Assembly: GCA_022575985.1 (NCBI GenBank)
Contig: JAKSXM010000263.1
Coordinates: 13,620,001-13,684,000, forward strand
Origin: Anagrus nilaparvatae
Taxonomy: Eukaryota > Arthropoda > Insecta > Hymenoptera > Mymaridae
Direction: 5' to 3'
DNA length: 64,000 bases
Shown: positions 63,385-64,000 of the stretch, piece after piece
How the letters are laid out: each line of letters opens with the position of its first letter
How positions within the stretch are numbered: the first letter of the stretch is position 1
The notes under the pieces: generated by a model
Seen by the model: the letters and a program-made list of their open reading frames with translations, nothing else
Database searches by the model: none
Told to the model about the DNA's origin: nothing
Translations under genes and position numbers: made by a program

Positions 63385-64000
63385 TGTTACGTATGCTAGG
63401 TGAAAATTGATGTTTCTAATATTTGATATGAATGAATAATAAACCGTACATCCGATATTCGTATTAACACAAGAACCCACAGGTGCATTTTCGCTGATGC
63501 TGACCTGGCACAATAGAGTGAGACCAAAAGTTAGCTACGACATAAATTAGGAGAGAATTATCCTACGTAAATAACATATATCCCACCTCGCGATTTCCAG
63601 AAATAAGGAAGGACGCCTCCGCTAATTGAGCGTGACGAGACTGACGCTTTTTTGTATTGGACATCTCCCCCAAAATCCCGCAATATGGGCAGATTCAAAC
63701 TAGATTATATATTTCCCTTCAGGTGCACAAAATTATTATTAGAGTATCACCACTTATTAGAGAACTATCTTTCGTTTTGAATAGTACGATTATAGTATTA
63801 TCTTTTATTAATTACTTGACTTGTGGACTTATACTTTTATAGTTATAATCAATAAAGTGAAGTTTGTATAACCAAATCATATTAGTTATCAGTTATTTTA
63901 AGTAAGTGACAAATCCTTCTGTAATTACGAACTTAGCCTCAGGTTAAGTTCATCCAGCTAAGAACCCAGGATCATCTATACCAACTATACATCAACTATA
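63385..64000 (+). mobile_element. LTR of the 8.1-kb element's family, running out of the window
   Basis: Begins TGTTACGTATGCTAGG and follows the reverse complement of the LTRs at 38191 and 45566 through caggtgcattttcgctgatgctga, cacctcgcgatt, cgtgacgagactgacgcttttttgtattgg, cataatagag-type words, caataaagtgaagt (poly-A signal) and cctcaggttaagttcatccagct. It is clearly diverged from the other two, so it is an older insertion or another subfamily. Only about 620 bases are visible. Confidence 0.8.

Overview
This is strongly A+T-rich eukaryotic nuclear DNA. It is almost certainly from an insect. The mix of retroelements and the extreme A+T content would suit a parasitoid wasp or a similar genome, but nothing here fixes the species. 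There is no prokaryotic organisation: no operons, no Shine-Dalgarno-led gene runs, no CRISPR array.

The only clear host gene is a Mediator subunit 13 (MED13/skuld) gene on the minus strand. A 1,719-base exon (53174-54892) carries the conserved MFPTPPSLE, Cys-rich and MID-type segments. The next exon (30093-30426) continues the conserved reading with matching splice phases. The intron between them is about 22.7 kb and is packed with transposon debris. No further MED13 exon was recognised on either side, so the gene probably runs out of both ends of the window and most of the window is intron.

Region by region. 1-3.2 kb: a relic LTR and a degenerate tandem repeat that switches orientation. 3.2-6.1 kb: a jockey-like reverse-transcriptase (RT) relic and a BEL/Pao gag broken into two convergent halves. 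6.9-9.2 kb: dispersed repeats and a TTAA-flanked MITE. 9.5-10.5 kb: a decayed gene of unknown family. 10.5-13.5 kb: another RT relic, a foldback element and a possible solo LTR. 14.2-19 kb: tRNA-like sequences, a 410-bp tandem repeat carrying a tRNA-like sequence, and a 5'-truncated R1-like retrotransposon whose 5' junction lies inside that tRNA-like sequence. 19-25.5 kb: RT relics, palindromic repeats, microsatellites and a small Cys-rich ORF. 26.6-29.7 kb: a nearly perfect palindrome of two Penelope-like elements. 30.8-35.8 kb: three more RT relics and a 1.28-kb foldback. 35.9-47.3 kb: a hAT transposase relic interrupted by a Penelope fragment and by a TTAA-flanked foldback, which itself holds an 8.1-kb LTR element with no recognisable genes. 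47.6-49.4 kb: a second Penelope-like lineage. 50.5-51.5 and 55.5-56.4 kb: foldbacks. 56.8-59.2 kb: two head-to-head relics of an uncharacterised Cys-rich protein family. 60.4-61.9 kb: a second copy of the R1-like element. 63.4-64 kb: the start of another LTR of the 8.1-kb element's family.

Most likely new or under-described: the inverted pair of the uncharacterised protein family, the Penelope palindrome with hammerhead-like hairpins 3' of its ORFs, the R1-like/tRNA-like junction, and the three-deep nest in the hAT relic. All identifications are by eye from motifs; no database was searched.
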